A stretch of DNA of 64,000 bases from Bacteroidota bacterium (GCA_014584605.1 JACTMO010000015.1:1-64000); one strand, 5' to 3'. Counted from the stretch's first letter, positions 8,007 to 18,584 are shown. Numbers and translations are program-made. Notes: generated from the sequence alone by a model not told the origin.

Positions 8007-9026
8007 GGCCGCCACGCGCACCACGGCTCCGCCGGTGATGGTGAACGGCACGCTCACGGGGGCGTAGAAGGCGCTCGGGGTGGTGACGCGGATCCTGTAC
8101 CCCGTGCCCGGCGGCGTGTTACCCGGGATGCTGCAGCTGATGGCGCCCGTGGCGGAGGTGCTGCCGATGAAGCCGATGTTCACCGGGCTGGCGAAGCTGC
8201 CGTTGGCATCGCTCAACTGCGCCGTGAAGAGCGTGCTCGTGGTGGGCACGCCACCCGTGCTGTAGTTCACGGTGATCAGACCGGGGTCGGTGCCGTTCAG
8301 CGCGATGCTGCTCACGCTGGGCGTGGGTGTCACGTTGTAGATCAGTGCGATGTCGTCGTACAGGCTCTCGCTGTCCACCACGGTCACCAGGCTGTCGCCG
8401 CTGGTGAGCACCATGAGGATATGGCTCGGCGTGCCGCCGTTGTAATAGGTGAAAGGCACGCTGAAGCGCGTCCAGTTGCTCACCACCGCCGTGGGCGCGA
8501 TCCACCGCGCCCGGCCGACCCAGTTGGGCAGGGTGCCGTTCTCCGGGAGCTTGCCCGCGCCGGTGTGCAGGATGGCCTCCACCTTGCCCTCATCCCCCGG
8601 TTGCGGCGTGGCCTTGAACCAGCCCACCAGGCTGTCCGGCCGACTCGTCATCACCTGGTTCCATTGCGCGTCCGCCGCATCGGTGAACACGTAGCCATTG
8701 GCCGGCGTGATCTCCGCGTGCACCCGTCCGCAGGTGAGCGTGCCGTTGGCCGGACCGAAGGCCGTGCTGGCGGTCTTCAACCGAACCGAGTAGCTCCCGC
8801 TGTGGAAATCCGTACTGCGCCAGGAGACCTGCGGCGCAAGGTTGTTGATGAAGCTCCCGCCATCACTCGTCTTGATCGAGCTCCATTCGGTGGGTTCTTC
8901 GGTGCCCGTGCCCAAGCCCTGCCAGGTCTCGAAACCCGGGTTGGCCATCTGCGGCTGGGCCAGGGCCGTGCTGTGGAAGAACAGGGCGTAGAACAGCAGG
9001 ACCGCGAGCGGGAAGGTGTGCTTCAT
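7287..9026 (-). CDS. Secreted PCMD-type protein with C-terminal NDRD repeat module
   Basis: A 579-residue protein with a signal peptide (MKHTFPLAVLLFYALFF...ALAQ). The N-terminal part (about residues 25-245) resembles the Bacteroidota PCMD (putative carbohydrate metabolism) fold: NPGFETW at the start, GSYSVRL, and strand-rich sequence. An Ig-like stretch follows (about 245-340). The last 239 residues, from KVFLDGPY on, are a module shared with the cytochrome at 44133: VRHRNHLG, TATYGTNARR, and two repeats ending NDRDVIL and NDRDLIL, finishing QQLP. No standard T9SS tail is present. The start is supported by a -7 box 17 nt upstream; the frame runs open much further, but into the sigma-54 regulator gene. 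Confidence 0.82.
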   Translation of the reverse strand: MKHTFPLAVLLFYALFFHSTALAQPQMANPGFETWQGLGTGTEEPTEWSSIKTSDGGSFINNLAPQVSWRSTDFHSGSYSVRLKTASTAFGPANGTLTCGRVHAEITPANGYVFTDAADAQWNQVMTSRPDSLVGWFKATPQPGDEGKVEAILHTGAGKLPENGTLPNWVGRARWIAPTAVVSNWTRFSVPFTYYNGGTPSHILMVLTSGDSLVTVVDSESLYDDIALIYNVTPTPSVSSIALNGTDPGLITVNYSTGGVPTTSTLFTAQLSDANGSFASPVNIGFIGSTSATGAISCSIPGNTPPGTGYRIRVTTPSAFYAPVSVPFTITGGAVVRVAAKVFLDGPYVSGTQLMNDNLRNLGIIPTVEPYTGIGYAHVGGGGESTTAPVLAVTGNNAIVDWVVLELRDKNNSATVLRTRSALVQRDGDVVDVDGVSSVPFAVAADNYFVAVRHRNHLGCMTASSSALSGTAAAVDFTNNATATYGTNARRVNGARSTLWKGNARWDNVVKYAGGSNDRDVILTAVGGTVPTATVGGYRTEDINMDGTTKYAGGGNDRDLILQVIGGTVPTATKTQQLP

Positions 9027-9043
9027 GGAAGGGTCTAAGAACC

Positions 9044-9051
9044 CAAACGTA
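9044..9051 (-). promoter_or_regulatory. -7 promoter element TACGTTTG
   Basis: An exact TAnnTTTG match on the minus strand, 17 nt before the ATG of the PCMD-type secreted protein. Confidence 0.6.
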
Positions 9052-9252
9052 CTGATCGTGCACACAACGACCGTGGAGCTGGTACGAACGGTGCGGCGGT
9101 CGGGTCCTGCAGCAGGGCCCACCGGGCAGACCGGTACGGTGCTTGCAAGGAGCAGGCGCCTTGTTCCCCGCCTTGTCGCCAACTTCGCCGCAGCGCCTTG
9201 CGTCCCTGCGTGTGGTGCGGGATGGGATGGAGGCATCAACAACGAACGACCC

Positions 9253-10428
<1,176 letters not shown>

Positions 10429-10432
10429 CCCG

Positions 10433-10441
10433 TACTTTTTG
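10433..10441 (+). promoter_or_regulatory. -7-like box TACTTTTTG, 4 nt from start codon
   Basis: TAnnTTTG with one additional T, 4 nt before the ATG of the sensor kinase gene. It lies just after the stop of the sigma-54 regulator, so the kinase may have its own near-leaderless promoter. Confidence 0.4.
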
Positions 10442-10445
10442 CGGC

Positions 10446-13427
10446 ATGCGCGCCGCGCTCCTCCCCCTCTGCCTGCTGGTGGGCACCGCCGCCCGGGCGC
10501 AGGAACTGCGTTTCCGCACGATCGGCACGGCCGATGGGCTGCGCGACAACGGCATCACCTGCCTGCTGGAGGACCGCGAAGGCTTTCTGTGGATCGGCAC
10601 TGAGGGCGGGCTGCACCGCTTCGACGGCAACCTGGTGCTGCCGGTGCCCGGCGCGACCGACCCCGTCAGCGCCCTGGCCCAGGACCGGCAGGGCCGGATC
10701 TGGGCGGGCACGGTCGGTAACGGCCTGCTGTGCGTGCGGAACGGGCGGGCCGAACACCCCATCCTGACGGACGGTGACAGCGGCACCGCGCGGCCGGGGC
10801 GCATCCACCAACTGCATCCCCTGCCCGACGGCCGGATCCTGCTGGCCGGTTCGCCGGTGGCCCTGAGCGTACTGGACCCGGACCGGGGCACCCTTGCCCC
10901 ATGGAACCTGGTATCCACCCAGCCGATAGCGAGCGGAGAGACGTGGTGCCACGCCATCGTGCCCGTGGACAGCAACACGCTCTGGTTGGGCATGCTGCAC
11001 CAGGGTCGCAGTTTTTTGGTGGACCTGCGCGACCGGCAGGTGCTGCAGGTGTTGCAACAAGGACAGGAGAAAGGGCCCAACGCCACGGCGAGCCGTGCGG
11101 CCGTGCTCCAGGGCTTACTGTACACCGCCGGATGGCAGCCGGGCATCGAACGGCACCGCCTGTCGGATGGCGCGCGACTTCCGGACTGGACCACCCCGGA
11201 CGAAACGGCCGACCTCTGCGTCTGGAACGGTCGGCTGGTGGTGGCGACCAAACGTTCCGGTCTGCTCCTGTTCGACCCGGCCACCGGGAACGGCACCGCC
11301 ATACGGCACCTTTCCGGGACCATGGACGGCCTGCCGGGCGACCGGGTGCGCTGCCTGCTGGCCGACCGGCACGGTCGCCTGTGGGTGGGGACCGGGGCCG
11401 GGCTGGCCCTTCACACACCCGCCGCGTGGCCCTTCCACACCCGCCAGCTGGTGACCGACGGTCCGGGCGACCTGGAAGTGTACGCCCTGGACCCCCTGCC
11501 CGACGGCCGGGTACGGGTCCTCTCCAGTGCCGGCCTGCATAGCCTGTCCGTCGATGGCGGTCCCGTGCCGCACCCAGCGCCCGGCGGGCTGGTCTTCACG
11601 CGTTGCTCGCCGCCGATGAACGGCCGCTGCCTGGTGGGCACCGAGACCGGCCTGCGGATCGTGGACGCCACGACCCTGAAGCCCGTCGGTCCCTTTGAAC
11701 GGCACATGGGGTCCTTGCACATCGGTGGCCTGGAGCAGCAGTACCAGGTGCGCGGCGTGTACCCCGACCGTCTGCATGGCCAAGCGGTATGGGTGGTGGG
11801 TGCATTGGGCTACGGCATACAGGTGTGGCGCGACCGCGACGGCGAGGTCCTGATCCCCACGATCCTCGATACGCTCCGCAACGGTACGGCCCTGGCCCTG
11901 CTGCACGACCTGCGGCGCGACCGGCATGGCAACTACTGGGCCGCCACCGACGGAGGCGTGCTCCGGTATTCGCTCACCAACGATGCGGTGATGGTCCATG
12001 ACCACCACGGAGGGACCTGGCTCCACCTCGCCCGGGCGCTGGACATCCACGGCGACATGGTGCGGGCCGTGCTCCGCGACGGCGTGCTGGTCACCCTGGT
12101 GCATGACCGGATCATCGCGTTGTCGAACAGCCCCACATCCGCCCGTTTTCTGGGGTTGGCCACGGACCGGGCAGGCCGAAGTTGGATCACGACCTCGGCG
12201 GGCCTCGAACGGCATGACCCGGGAACGAAGACCTGGATGCGGCTGCCCATATCCGGCTCGGCAGGAAGCGGTCCCATGCACGGCCCCATCACCTTGCTGG
12301 ACGACAGCACGCTGGTCTTTGCATACGGCGACCAGCTGATGTGCTTCGACCCACGGGTGCTCGACGGACTGCCCGACCTGCCAGCGCCGTTCCTGGTGGA
12401 CGCCACCAGCGGGGGCAGGGCCCTGGACCTGCGCAACGGCCGCCTGGAGCTCGAACACGGGCAGGGCGTGCTCGACCTCCGCGTCAGTGCGCTGATGCAC
12501 GACATGCCGCTTCCGCTGCGCTTCAGCTATCGGCTGGACGGGGCGGAAACGGACCGGAGGACGGCTGCGGCCGGCGAGCTGGTCCGTTATGCCGGGCTGC
12601 CGGTGGGAACCCACACCTGGCTCGTGCGTGCGGTGGATGCCTACGGTCGCGAAGGCCCCGAGGTGCGCCTGGTCACCGTGCAGGTGGCAGGGCCGCTCTG
12701 GCAGCGCTGGTGGTTCTTCGCCCTGGCGGCGGTGCTGATCTCCCTGGTGGTGTACGGCTGGTCGCGCCATCGGCTGGCCCAGGCCCTGAGGCTCGAGGCC
12801 ATGCGCAACAGGATCGCCGGCGACCTGCACGATGAGGTCGGCTCCTCCCTCAGCAGCATCACCATCGGTGCAAAACTGGCCGCGCAGCTCAGCGCCGGGG
12901 AGGACCCACGGGTCCGGGAGCTCCTGGCGCGCATCGGGGAGACCAGCAGCGAGAGTCTGCGCAGCATCAGCGACATCGTGTGGGCCATCGACCCCCGCAA
13001 CGACCACGGGGAGGCCCTGGTGACGCGCATGCGCCGCATCGCCAACGAACTGCTGGAGAGCAAGGGGATCGAGGTCTCCTTCTCGGTGAGCGGCGGTGTG
13101 GAAGGCCTGAAGCTGCCGATGGACGTGCGCAAGGAGCTCGTGCTGCTCTACAAGGAGGCCGTGCATAACGCCAGCAAGTACAGCAGCGCGAAGCTCGTAC
13201 AGGTCTCCCTGCACCGCCGGCCGCACGGTGATGCGGGGGGCTCCCTGGCGCTGAGCGTGAAGGACGACGGCCTGGGCTTCGATCCCGCACTGCATCCCGA
13301 CGGGCACGGCCTGGGCGGCATGCAGCAGCGGGCCCGCCAGTTGGGCGCTTCGCTCATCCTGCGCAGCGCACCGGGCCTGGGCACCTTGGTGGGCGTGGAG
13401 GTGGGCCTGCCGGGCACCCGGAGCTGA
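10446..13427 (+). CDS. Beta-propeller sensor histidine kinase (Reg_prop / Y_Y_Y / HisKA_3)
   Basis: A 993-residue membrane kinase. A signal peptide (residues 1-20) is followed by a periplasmic two-component-regulator propeller of about 650 residues with repeats such as DREGFLWIGTEGGLHRFD and DRHGRLWVGTGAGL, then a Y_Y_Y domain (about 680-745) and one membrane helix (about 751-771, WWFFALAAVLISLVVYGW). The cytoplasmic part has the HisKA_3 phospho-acceptor H795 in GDLHDEVGSSL and an HATPase_c domain with N-box KEAVHNASKY and G-box DDGLGFD. It lacks the REC-AraC tail of Bacteroides hybrid systems. The NarL-type regulator 120 bp downstream is the obvious partner. Confidence 0.9.
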   Translation: MRAALLPLCLLVGTAARAQELRFRTIGTADGLRDNGITCLLEDREGFLWIGTEGGLHRFDGNLVLPVPGATDPVSALAQDRQGRIWAGTVGNGLLCVRNGRAEHPILTDGDSGTARPGRIHQLHPLPDGRILLAGSPVALSVLDPDRGTLAPWNLVSTQPIASGETWCHAIVPVDSNTLWLGMLHQGRSFLVDLRDRQVLQVLQQGQEKGPNATASRAAVLQGLLYTAGWQPGIERHRLSDGARLPDWTTPDETADLCVWNGRLVVATKRSGLLLFDPATGNGTAIRHLSGTMDGLPGDRVRCLLADRHGRLWVGTGAGLALHTPAAWPFHTRQLVTDGPGDLEVYALDPLPDGRVRVLSSAGLHSLSVDGGPVPHPAPGGLVFTRCSPPMNGRCLVGTETGLRIVDATTLKPVGPFERHMGSLHIGGLEQQYQVRGVYPDRLHGQAVWVVGALGYGIQVWRDRDGEVLIPTILDTLRNGTALALLHDLRRDRHGNYWAATDGGVLRYSLTNDAVMVHDHHGGTWLHLARALDIHGDMVRAVLRDGVLVTLVHDRIIALSNSPTSARFLGLATDRAGRSWITTSAGLERHDPGTKTWMRLPISGSAGSGPMHGPITLLDDSTLVFAYGDQLMCFDPRVLDGLPDLPAPFLVDATSGGRALDLRNGRLELEHGQGVLDLRVSALMHDMPLPLRFSYRLDGAETDRRTAAAGELVRYAGLPVGTHTWLVRAVDAYGREGPEVRLVTVQVAGPLWQRWWFFALAAVLISLVVYGWSRHRLAQALRLEAMRNRIAGDLHDEVGSSLSSITIGAKLAAQLSAGEDPRVRELLARIGETSSESLRSISDIVWAIDPRNDHGEALVTRMRRIANELLESKGIEVSFSVSGGVEGLKLPMDVRKELVLLYKEAVHNASKYSSAKLVQVSLHRRPHGDAGGSLALSVKDDGLGFDPALHPDGHGLGGMQQRARQLGASLILRSAPGLGTLVGVEVGLPGTRS

Positions 13428-13547
13428 CCCTCCCCAGGTCCGGACACCGCCTCGGCCGGCCGTCACGAGATCCCGGGATTGCATTCCGCCGGTCCGGTCC
13501 CGAGCTTCGCCAAGGCGCACCGCCGGTGCGCGAACCATCCCGCGTCC

Positions 13548-14192
13548 ATGGCCGAACGCATCAGGGTCATCGCCTTCGACGACAACAAGGACCTGCGCGA
13601 CATGCTCCGCATGTTGGTGGACGCGCAACCCGACATGGTGTGCGCCTCCACCCATCCGGACCTCTCCCAGGTGATGCGCGACGTGGATGCGGCGCGCCCG
13701 GATGTGGTCGTGATGGACATCCAGATGCCCGGCATGAACGGCATCGAGGGCGTGGCCGCCATCCGGCGGCGCCACCCCGATGCCCGGATCCTGATGCAGA
13801 CCGTCTTCGAGGACGAGGACAAGGTGTTCGCGGCCCTGTGCGCCGGTGCCAACGGATACATCCTGAAGACCGCCCCGGTGGAGGACCTGCTGAAGGCCAT
13901 CCGCGATGTGCATGCCGGAGGCTCCGCCATGACCCCGGCCATTGCCCGCAAGGTGCTGGAGCGTTTTCGCACGGCCGCACCCGCCGGGGCCACCGACGAC
14001 CACGGGCTCACCGAGCGTGAAAAGCAGGTGCTCACCTTGCTGGTGAAGGGCCGCAGCTACAAGATGGTGGCCGCCGACCTGGACCTGAGCGTTCACACGG
14101 TGGACACCCACATCCGCCACATCTACCGCAAGTTGCACGTGAGCTGCCTGGCCGAGGCCGTGGGCAAAGCCCTGAAAGACAGGCTGGTGTGA
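13548..14192 (+). CDS. NarL/FixJ-type response regulator
   Basis: A 214-residue regulator. Receiver domain (residues 1-120) with acidic pair DD near residue 10, phospho-acceptor D57 in VMDIQMPGMNG, and switch Lys in ILKTAP; then a LuxR-type HTH (about 145-210) with LTEREKQVL and SVHTVDTHIRHIYRKL. It lies directly after the propeller kinase, whose HisKA_3 type normally pairs with NarL-type regulators. The targets are unknown. The start codes for MAERIRVIAFDD; 120 bp separate it from the kinase and I see no promoter box there. Confidence 0.92.
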   Translation: MAERIRVIAFDDNKDLRDMLRMLVDAQPDMVCASTHPDLSQVMRDVDAARPDVVVMDIQMPGMNGIEGVAAIRRRHPDARILMQTVFEDEDKVFAALCAGANGYILKTAPVEDLLKAIRDVHAGGSAMTPAIARKVLERFRTAAPAGATDDHGLTEREKQVLTLLVKGRSYKMVAADLDLSVHTVDTHIRHIYRKLHVSCLAEAVGKALKDRLV

Positions 14193-14359
14193 CAGCGCCC
14201 GTCGCAGCCCCACCGCCCCCCTGTAGCCCTCTTCCCTCCCCGGTCCGCACAACAGCGGCAGGCGTACCCGCGTTGTGGAGGCAACCTCCCGGCAGCTGGT
14301 CCGTCTTACCATCGGACCTGCCTGGGAAGACGTCCATCAAAACCCTTGATAAGACCGTC

Positions 14360-14815
14360 ATGGAACCGATCATCAATGCCGTGATGAGCGTGCACGATGC
14401 GCTCTATGCCAGCATGGGCGACACCATGTACTATGTGCTCGTATTCTTCGGCATCATCGCCTTGGTGGCCCAATGGAAACTGTACGAGAAGGCGGGGCAG
14501 CCGGGCTACGCCGCCATCGTGCCCATCTGGAATTTCATCGTGTTCCTGCGCATCGTGGGCCGTCCGGCCAGCCACCTGTGGCTGTTCCTGATCCCCGTGT
14601 ACGGCCAGCTGTACCTGCTGCCCAAGGTGTGGATGGAGGTGGCCGAGAGCTTCGGCAAGAACACCTTCCTGGACCACCTGCTGGTGCTCCTGCTCAATGG
14701 TCTTTACATCCTCAACCTGGGCCTGAGCTACGAGACCCGTTACATGGGCCCGGTGTACGGCCGCCCTGCACCCGCGCCCAGCCGCCCTTTGGAGCCACGC
14801 CCTAGCCTCGCCTAA
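14360..14815 (+). CDS. Small polytopic membrane protein (DUF5684-like)
   Basis: A 151-residue protein with four hydrophobic segments: YYVLVFFGIIALVAQW (about 24-40), AAIVPIWNFIVFLRIVG, LWLFLIPVYGQLYLL, and LLVLLLNGLYILNLGLSY. The sequence WKLYEKAGQPGYAAIVPIWN is characteristic of the DUF5684 family, seen N-terminally in some Bacteroidota signal peptidases and as free proteins. Function unknown. It is followed by a Pro-rich tail. The gene stands alone between the NarL regulator and a hairpin facing alaS. Confidence 0.75.
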   Translation: MEPIINAVMSVHDALYASMGDTMYYVLVFFGIIALVAQWKLYEKAGQPGYAAIVPIWNFIVFLRIVGRPASHLWLFLIPVYGQLYLLPKVWMEVAESFGKNTFLDHLLVLLLNGLYILNLGLSYETRYMGPVYGRPAPAPSRPLEPRPSLA

Positions 14816-14821
14816 GGCGGG

Positions 14822-14857
14822 TCGCAAGGCGCAGAACAGGCCCTTGCGGCCTTGCGA
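14822..14857. terminator. Inverted repeat between convergent genes
   Basis: A perfect 9-bp inverted repeat (TCGCAAGGC / GCCTTGCGA) with an 18-nt loop in the 103-bp gap between the DUF5684-like gene and alaS, which face each other. There is no T-run. It could be a bidirectional terminator or a REP-like hairpin. Confidence 0.4.
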
Positions 14858-14918
14858 GGGGACGTGGAGGCGACAGCCTGAGCGGAGCCGACCTCAAGCG
14901 GCCGAAGTGCGCTTCGCC

Positions 14919-17525
14919 TTATCCCAGCAGCTCCGCCGCCTTCTTCAGGGCCTCGGCCATGCCGCCGGGCTCCTTGCCCCCGGCCGTGGCGAAATCGGGC
15001 TGGCCGCCGCCACCACCCTTGATCAGCGGGCCGATCTGCTTGATGATGTCCACCGCCTTGAGGCCCGTGGCCTCGAGGGCTTGCTTACCGAGGGACACGG
15101 CGAGCAGGGGCTTGCCATCGATCACCGCACCGGCCACGAAGGCCAGGTCCGCATGCTGCTCACGAAGGGTGAAGCCGAGGTCCTTCAGGCCTTGGGCATC
15201 CAGGTCCAGCTGCTCCACCAGCACCTTCACCCCTTTCGCGTTCGCTTTCGCCTTCGCAGGGATCGATGAGGCGTAGCGCTTCACCTTCTCCTTCGCGGCC
15301 TTCTCCAGTTCCTTGGTGAGCGCAGCGTGCTGCTCGGCGAGCTTCTGCACGGCGGCCACCACATCGGCGGGGCGCTTCAGCAGGTCTTCGATGGCCTCCA
15401 GCTTCGCCAGCTTCTCGTTGATCATGCGCTCGGCCTCCACGCTGGTGATGGCCTCGATGCGGCGGATGCCTGCGGCCAGCGCGCTCTCGCTCACGATGCG
15501 GAAGGGACCGATCACGCCGGTGCGGGGCACGTGGGTGCCGCCGCAGAGTTCCACGCTCGGCCCGAACTTCACCACACGCACGTTGTCGCCGTACTTCTCG
15601 CCGAAGAGCGCCATGGCGCCCATGGCCTTCGCTTCGGCGATGGGCACGTTACGCTTGTCCTCGAACACGATGTCGTCCGTGATCATCGCGTTCACCTCGC
15701 GCTCGATGGTGGCCAGCTCATCCGGCGTCACCTTGGCGAAGTGACTGATGTCGAAGCGCAGCCGGTCGGGTGCCACGAGCGAGCCCTTCTGCTCCACGTG
15801 CGTGCCCAGGTGCTTGCGCAGGGCGTGGTGCAGCAGGTGCGTGGCGGTGTGGTTGCGCGCGGTGAGGCTGCGGCGCTGGGTGTTCACCTGTGCGGTGAGC
15901 GGCTTGTTCACGTCCTTGGGCAGCTCCCTGGTGAAGTGCACGATCAGCTGGTTCTCGCGCTTGGTGTCGATCACCTCCACCTGATCGGCACCCTGGATCA
16001 GCCAGCCCTGGTCGCCCACCTGTCCACCGCCTTCGGCGTAGAACGGCGTGCGGTCCAGCACGAGCTGGAACTGGTCGCCGCCCTTGCCGCTCACTTTGCG
16101 GTAGCGCAGGATGCGGGCCTCGCTGCTCAGCTCATCGTAGCCGATGAAGGCCGTCTCGCCCTTGCCCAGCTCCGCCCAATCGCCGGTGGTGACGGCCGTG
16201 GCGGCGCGGCTGCGTTCCTTCTGCTTCTGCAGCTCGGCCTCGAAGCCCTTCATGTCCACCTCCATCTTCTGCTCGCGCGCCATGAGCTGCGTGAGGTCGA
16301 TGGGGAAGCCGTAGGTGTCGAAGAGCTCGAAGGCACGGTCGCCGGACAGGGTGCCTTTCGCCTCGGCGAGGGCCTGTTCCAAGCGCTTGGTGCCTTGCTC
16401 CAGCGTGCGCAGGAAGGCTTTCTCCTCTTCTTGCATCACGCTCTCGATCAGTTGCTGCTGCTTGCGCAATTCGGGGAACTGGTCGCCCATCTCTTTGGCC
16501 AGGGTGGCCACCAGCGTGTGCATGAAGGGCTCGTTGAAGCCCAGGAAACTGTAGCCGTAACGCACCGCGCGGCGCAAGATGCGGCGGATCACATAGCCCG
16601 CGCCGGTGTTGCTGGGCAGCTGCCCATCGGCGATGGCGAAGCTGATGGCGCGCAGGTGGTCGGCGATCACGCGCATGGCGATGTCGCTCTTCTCATCCTT
16701 GCCGTACTCCTTGCCGCAGCGCTTGGCGATGGCCTGGATCAGCGGCTGGAACACATCGGTGTCGTAGTTGCTGCGCTTGCCTTGGAGCACCATGCACAGG
16801 CGCTCGAAGCCCATGCCGGTGTCCACGTGCTGTGCGGGCAGCGTCACGAGCGAACCATCGGCCTTGCGCTCGAACTGCATGAAGACGTTGTTCCAGATCT
16901 CGATCACCTGCGGGTGGTCGTTGTTCACCAGCTCGCGGCCGGGCTTCTGCGCCTTCTCCCCGGCGGTGCGCACGTCCACGTGGATCTCGGTGCACGGTCC
17001 GCACGGACCGGTATCTCCCATCTCCCAGAAGTTGTCCTTGCGGCTGAAGGGCAGGATGCGCTCCTCCGGCATGAATTGCTTCCACAGGTCGCGGGTCTCC
17101 TCATCGGCGGGCAGGCCGTCCTTCGCATCGCCACCGAAGTAGGTGACGTAGATGTTGTCCTTGTCGATACCGTACACGTCTGTGAGCAGCTCCCATGCCC
17201 ACTGGACGGCCTCCTTCTTGAAGTAGTCGCCGAAGCTCCAGTTGCCGAGCATCTCGAACATGGTGTGGTGGTAGGTGTCGATGCCCACCTCCTCCAGGTC
17301 GTTGTGTTTGCCGGAGACGCGCAGGCACTTCTGCGTGTCGGCGATGCGCTTGTGCTTCGCGGGCCGGTTGCCGAGGAACAGGTCCTTGAACTGGTTCATG
17401 CCCGCGTTGGTGAACATGAGCGTGGGGTCGTCCTTCACCACCATGGGGGCGCTGGGCACGATGGTGTGGCCGTGCCTGGCGAAATGGTCGAGGAACTTCT
17501 GGCGGATCTGCTGACTGGTGAGCAT
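14919..17525 (-). CDS. alaS: Alanine--tRNA ligase
   Basis: An 868-residue AlaRS that charges tRNA-Ala in the cytoplasm. Class II catalytic core at the N-terminus (MLTSQQIRQKFLDHF, then TLMFTNAGMNQFK), editing domain with zinc ligands HTATHLLHHAL and CGGTHVPRTG, and C-terminal DHHA1 region ending GGGGGQPDFATAGGKEPGG. Length is typical (about 870). The start at MLTSQQ is chosen by family alignment; the frame extends 11 codons further but those residues fit no AlaRS. A GACCTTTG -7-like box lies 19 nt upstream. Divergent from the M23 peptidase gene. Confidence 0.97.
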   Translation of the reverse strand: MLTSQQIRQKFLDHFARHGHTIVPSAPMVVKDDPTLMFTNAGMNQFKDLFLGNRPAKHKRIADTQKCLRVSGKHNDLEEVGIDTYHHTMFEMLGNWSFGDYFKKEAVQWAWELLTDVYGIDKDNIYVTYFGGDAKDGLPADEETRDLWKQFMPEERILPFSRKDNFWEMGDTGPCGPCTEIHVDVRTAGEKAQKPGRELVNNDHPQVIEIWNNVFMQFERKADGSLVTLPAQHVDTGMGFERLCMVLQGKRSNYDTDVFQPLIQAIAKRCGKEYGKDEKSDIAMRVIADHLRAISFAIADGQLPSNTGAGYVIRRILRRAVRYGYSFLGFNEPFMHTLVATLAKEMGDQFPELRKQQQLIESVMQEEEKAFLRTLEQGTKRLEQALAEAKGTLSGDRAFELFDTYGFPIDLTQLMAREQKMEVDMKGFEAELQKQKERSRAATAVTTGDWAELGKGETAFIGYDELSSEARILRYRKVSGKGGDQFQLVLDRTPFYAEGGGQVGDQGWLIQGADQVEVIDTKRENQLIVHFTRELPKDVNKPLTAQVNTQRRSLTARNHTATHLLHHALRKHLGTHVEQKGSLVAPDRLRFDISHFAKVTPDELATIEREVNAMITDDIVFEDKRNVPIAEAKAMGAMALFGEKYGDNVRVVKFGPSVELCGGTHVPRTGVIGPFRIVSESALAAGIRRIEAITSVEAERMINEKLAKLEAIEDLLKRPADVVAAVQKLAEQHAALTKELEKAAKEKVKRYASSIPAKAKANAKGVKVLVEQLDLDAQGLKDLGFTLREQHADLAFVAGAVIDGKPLLAVSLGKQALEATGLKAVDIIKQIGPLIKGGGGGQPDFATAGGKEPGGMAEALKKAAELLG

Positions 17526-17592
17526 GGCGTTGCGGAAGCGGCCGCAAAGGTCGCACATGGCGCCCGACCGGGGCCGTACGGTGGGGCCTGTG

Positions 17593-17600
17593 TATTTTCA
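17593..17600 (+). promoter_or_regulatory. -7-like box TATTTTCA, 7 nt from start codon
   Basis: Matches TAnnTTYR, 7 nt before the ATG of the M23 peptidase. A minus-strand counterpart (GACCTTTG, 17552-17545) serves alaS, giving two divergent promoters in an 82-bp gap. Confidence 0.45.
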
Positions 17601-17607
17601 CGCCCTC

Positions 17608-18579
17608 ATGGCCGAGCACAAATACCGGTTCAACCCGCAGACGCTCAATTTCGAGCGCATCCGGTTGACGGCCTGGCAGAAGGTGCGGCGGGTGAGCCTG
17701 GCGCTGACGCCGGGCCTGCTGGTGGGCGTGCTGGGGATCTTCCTGGTGTACCAGTTCGTGGACAGTCCCAAGGAATCCCTGTTGAAACGCGAGAACCAGC
17801 AGCTGCTCACGCAGTACGAGCTGCTGAACCGCCAGCTGGGCGAGGTGGAGGAGGTGCTGCGCGATGTGCGGCGGCGGGACGACAACATCTACCGGGTGAT
17901 CTTCGAGGCGGACCCCCTGCCGGAGAGCATGCGGCGGGCGGGCAGCGGCGGTGCGAACCGCTACAGGGACCTGGCGGGCTTCGCCGGCAGCGAGGTGGTG
18001 ATCGGCACGCGCAAGCGGCTGGATGCCCTGGCCCGCCAGCTGATCGTGCAGAGCGAAAGCCTGGAGGAGGTGGCCTCCCTGGCCCTGCGCAAGAAGGAAC
18101 TGCTGGCCAGCATCCCGGCCGTGCAGCCCATCAGCAACGGCGACCTCACCATGATCAGCAGCGGCTTCGGCGAGCGGATGCACCCCATCCACAAGATCGC
18201 CAAGTTCCACGCCGGCATGGACTTCACGGCCCCCACGGGCACCGAGATCTACGCCACCGGCGATGGCCGCGTGGAGTTCGCCGACTACGCCACCAACGGG
18301 TACGGCATCCACGTGGTGATCGATCATGGCTTCGACTACAAAACGCTGTACGGGCACCTCAGCACCCTGAAAGTGCGGCCGGGCCAGCAGGTGAAGCGCG
18401 GCGACCCCATCGGCCTGGTGGGCAACACCGGTCTGAGCGCCGGCCCCCACCTGCACTACGAGGTGCACAAGGGCGGCACCCCGGTGGACCCGGCCAACTA
18501 CTTCTTCAACGACCTGACGCCGGAGGAGTACGCCCGTGTGCTGGAGCTCTCGCGCAACGCCGGTCAGTCGCTGGACTGA
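17608..18579 (+). CDS. M23 family metallopeptidase, membrane-anchored
   Basis: A 323-residue cell-wall peptidase or its regulator. Soluble N-terminus (1-35), one membrane helix (about 36-55, LTPGLLVGVLGIFLVYQFV), a coiled coil (about 60-95, KRENQQLLTQYELLNRQLGE), then the LytM/M23 domain (about 190-300). Zinc ligands are intact: HAGMD, and HLHYEVHKGG near the end, so it should be active, cutting peptidoglycan cross-links. Bacteroidota usually carry this gene beside alaS and a MerR regulator, as here; the MerR gene starts 5 bp downstream. Confidence 0.92.
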   Translation: MAEHKYRFNPQTLNFERIRLTAWQKVRRVSLALTPGLLVGVLGIFLVYQFVDSPKESLLKRENQQLLTQYELLNRQLGEVEEVLRDVRRRDDNIYRVIFEADPLPESMRRAGSGGANRYRDLAGFAGSEVVIGTRKRLDALARQLIVQSESLEEVASLALRKKELLASIPAVQPISNGDLTMISSGFGERMHPIHKIAKFHAGMDFTAPTGTEIYATGDGRVEFADYATNGYGIHVVIDHGFDYKTLYGHLSTLKVRPGQQVKRGDPIGLVGNTGLSAGPHLHYEVHKGGTPVDPANYFFNDLTPEEYARVLELSRNAGQSLD

Positions 18580-18584
18580 GCACC

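Noticed and set aside
9130-9235. Repeat with 'CTTGCGTCCCTGCGTG' phrases upstream of the sigma-54 regulator
   Set aside because: It resembles dispersed 'CCTTGCGTC' repeats of other genomes and the hairpin at 14822, but no clear dyad or second full copy exists in the window.
17525-17558. Extended alaS N-terminus (MCDLCGRFRNA)
   Set aside because: Eleven extra residues with two Cys are outside the conserved AlaRS start and would place the start codon upstream of the likely -7 box.
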